5,807 nucleotides of DNA from Oscillospiraceae bacterium (GTDB lineage Bacteria; Bacillota; Clostridia; Oscillospirales; Ruminococcaceae): the NCBI GenBank assembly GCA_031285645.1, contig JAITVU010000140.1, forward strand, positions 1-5,807. Direction: 5' to 3'. Numbering within the stretch: the stretch's first letter is position 1; every line of letters starts with the position of its first letter. A model generated the notes under the pieces. That model searched no databases. It was not told the DNA's origin and saw nothing but the letters and a program-made list of their open reading frames with translations. This document shows, piece after piece, positions 4,262 through 5,807 of the stretch. The position numbers and the translations under genes are program-made.

Positions 4262-5807
4262 TCATGATTTAAGCGCCTGTTTAAACCGAAGCATATTGCC
4301 AAAGGGCTGCACCGTAATGCCGCTGACGCCTTTGCCCATGGCGTAGTAGGTCGTTTCGTTGTATACGGGAATCACAACGGCGTCGGCCAGTAAAATCATT
4401 TCCGCCTGAATATATTTTTTCAGCATTTGAGCTGTTTTTTCCTGTTCCGCCGCCTCGTTGAGCATATCGTCGAAGCGCGGATTATAAAATCCGAAATTGT
4501 TTTGACTTGACGACTCTCTGAACGCGGACAAAAGCGTCTCCACATTAGCGTCCGACGGGGAAAAGGGCATTAACATAATATGAAAGTCACCCGACGCGAA
4601 GCGCGACTGTATCTCCCCCGGGGAAATGGCCTGAACCGTGACAAATACGGACAGGTTTTTTTGCCAGCTCTGCTGCACAAGGCCCATATTAAGGGCGTGA
4701 CCGTCCGTATCAGGCACATAGAATGTCGCGGGCGGCAGGCTGTCGTATTCAAGCGCGTTGAGGCCCATCTGAAAAATCCGCGCGGCGTTTTGGGGGTCAA
4801 AGGTCAACGGCGACGACGCGTCGGCCGCGTCTCTGAACACAGTGTCACCAACGCGTGCCGCCGGCGGGACCAATACGGACGTGGGTGTTAAATTATCCGT
4901 CAGCCTCTGCGCGAGATAATCGTAATCGAGCCCATAGGCAAGGCCCTGGCGCAACAGCGGGTTGCCCCATGTTTTTATATTTTGATTGAAAACAATACAC
5001 CATGTTATTTTTTCAAAGGTTTCAATGGTGCTGCCAATGCTTTCCGCTTCCCCCACGTTTTCAAACGGGAGCGCCGTTATATCCGTATTGCCGTCCAAAA
5101 AACGCTGCGCCGATTTCTCCCTGCCAATCACAAATTGGACGCCCCCGGCAAGCACGGGCGTCCCGGACACATAATGCTCGTTGCGGGCCAGCGTTATCTG
5201 CGTGTCCGTCCATTTTTCAATATAGAAAGGGCCGTTTGCCCCCACGAACTCCTTTTCAAGCCCATAACGTCCGCGCGCGCCCTCAAAAGCCGTCCGGTTG
5301 CAGGGCATCGCGGCGGTTGACGCCAGAAGTTCCAGAAAAAGAGGGGTTTTCTGCGTCAGTGTGATCACGAGTGTGTAATCCCCCTCGGCCCTGACGCCAA
5401 GCCCGGTCAGGGGCGCGCCGTCCAGAACCGCGCGCGCGTTTTCGATATGGATATAGTCGGCCGCAAACGGGGAGGGCGCCGCGGCGTTGAACATCCTGTG
5501 AAAAGCAAAGACAAAATCATGCGCCGTGACAGGGACAGGGTCTTTCCCGGCCCATCCCGCATCCTCCCTGAGCGTAAACGTGTAGACGAGGCCGTCGGGC
5601 GACACCGTATAAGACAACGCCACACCGGGTGAAAGCGTCCCGTCCGGGTCCCGCACCAGCAGGCCTTCGCCAATATTGGCGATCACCATCCGCGCCGCCG
5701 AATCGGTCGCGTATTGAGGATCCAAGTTGGAGACGGGGCTTTGGATATCGTAACGGAAGGTTTTGCCCGTCGCCTCACCGGCGCAGGCCGTGAGAAACAC
5801 GAGCAGA
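4262..5807 (-). CDS. Oligopeptide ABC-transporter substrate-binding lipoprotein, start beyond window
   Basis: This is a family 5 (OppA/DppA-type) extracellular solute-binding protein, tethered to the outer face of the membrane, which captures peptides or similar solutes for an ABC importer. At the window edge the frame reads LLVFLTAC, the end of a signal peptide with an LTAC lipobox. The cysteine is residue 6 when counted from the GTG at 5800. That GTG is probably an internal valine, because the hydrophobic segment continues past the window, so the true start is missing. The mature part is typical: NLDPQYATD (25-33), IGEGLLVRDPDG (43-54), YTFTLREDAGW (73-83), AHDFVFAFHRMF (93-104), GANGPFYIEKW (187-197), ARNEHY (205-210), LRQGLAYGLD (283-292) and a C-terminal PVYNETTYY (478-486). 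The ligand is unknown, and no permease or ATPase gene is in view. A hairpin terminator follows the stop, so it is probably a separate unit from the FemX-like gene. Confidence 0.93.
   Translation of the reverse strand, partial: LLVFLTACAGEATGKTFRYDIQSPVSNLDPQYATDSAARMVIANIGEGLLVRDPDGTLSPGVALSYTVSPDGLVYTFTLREDAGWAGKDPVPVTAHDFVFAFHRMFNAAAPSPFAADYIHIENARAVLDGAPLTGLGVRAEGDYTLVITLTQKTPLFLELLASTAAMPCNRTAFEGARGRYGLEKEFVGANGPFYIEKWTDTQITLARNEHYVSGTPVLAGGVQFVIGREKSAQRFLDGNTDITALPFENVGEAESIGSTIETFEKITWCIVFNQNIKTWGNPLLRQGLAYGLDYDYLAQRLTDNLTPTSVLVPPAARVGDTVFRDAADASSPLTFDPQNAARIFQMGLNALEYDSLPPATFYVPDTDGHALNMGLVQQSWQKNLSVFVTVQAISPGEIQSRFASGDFHIMLMPFSPSDANVETLLSAFRESSSQNNFGFYNPRFDDMLNEAAEQEKTAQMLKKYIQAEMILLADAVVIPVYNETTYYAMGKGVSGITVQPFGNMLRFKQALKS

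Noticed and set aside
4053..4265. A 70-codon minus-strand frame overlapping the lipoprotein stop by ATGA
   Set aside because: The overlap suggests coupling, but there is no ribosome binding site. The frame crosses the terminator-like hairpin, the palindromes and the promoter candidate, and also the start of the FemX-like gene. The product is rich in Arg and Cys and resembles nothing I know.
5798..5800. GTG at 5800 as start of the peptide-binding lipoprotein
   Set aside because: It would leave only five residues before the lipobox cysteine. The frame stays open and hydrophobic to the window edge, so the codon is most likely an internal valine of the signal peptide.

Overview
All supported genes lie on the minus strand, so the window is best read from right to left. 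The mix of genes points to a Firmicutes (Bacillota) chromosome, most likely a GC-richer member of the Clostridia. The main evidence is the cluster of PLP-dependent Orn/Lys/Arg decarboxylase, cyclic-di-AMP receptor DarA (YaaQ/PstA), DNA polymerase III delta-prime (HolB) and RicT/YaaT (PSP1). This matches the conserved yaaO-tmk-yaaQ-yaaR-holB-yaaT neighbourhood of Bacillus and relatives. The species cannot be named from the sequence.

Layout in transcription order: (i) 5807-4262, a nearly complete lipoprotein of the oligopeptide ABC-transporter substrate-binding family, whose first residues lie beyond the window; (ii) 4261-4070, an intergenic stretch with a terminator-like hairpin at the lipoprotein stop and a sigma-A-type promoter candidate just ahead of the next gene; (iii) 4069-3020, a FemA/FemX-type aminoacyl transferase for peptidoglycan cross-bridges; (iv) 3023-1698, a PLP-dependent amino-acid decarboxylase whose GTG start overlaps the transferase stop in a GTGA; (v) 1697-1425, a 273-base non-coding leader rich in hairpins, some mutually exclusive, ending in a possible 11-codon leader ORF; (vi) 1424-1101, the cyclic-di-AMP receptor; (vii) 1098-244, delta-prime, 2 bases after the receptor stop; (viii) 243-98, a short spacer with a GC hairpin at the holB stop; (ix) 97-1, the N-terminus of RicT/YaaT, cut by the window edge.

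Functionally the window joins a housekeeping block (second-messenger receptor, clamp-loader subunit, RNase Y accessory factor) to an upstream pair linking cell-wall branching and amino-acid decarboxylation. Thymidylate kinase (tmk), normally between decarboxylase and receptor, and yaaR, normally between receptor and holB, are both absent. A structured leader sits where tmk would be. No RNA gene, CRISPR array, insertion sequence or prophage gene is visible. I see no clearly new enzyme system; the leader of the cyclic-di-AMP receptor is the most interesting unexplained sequence.
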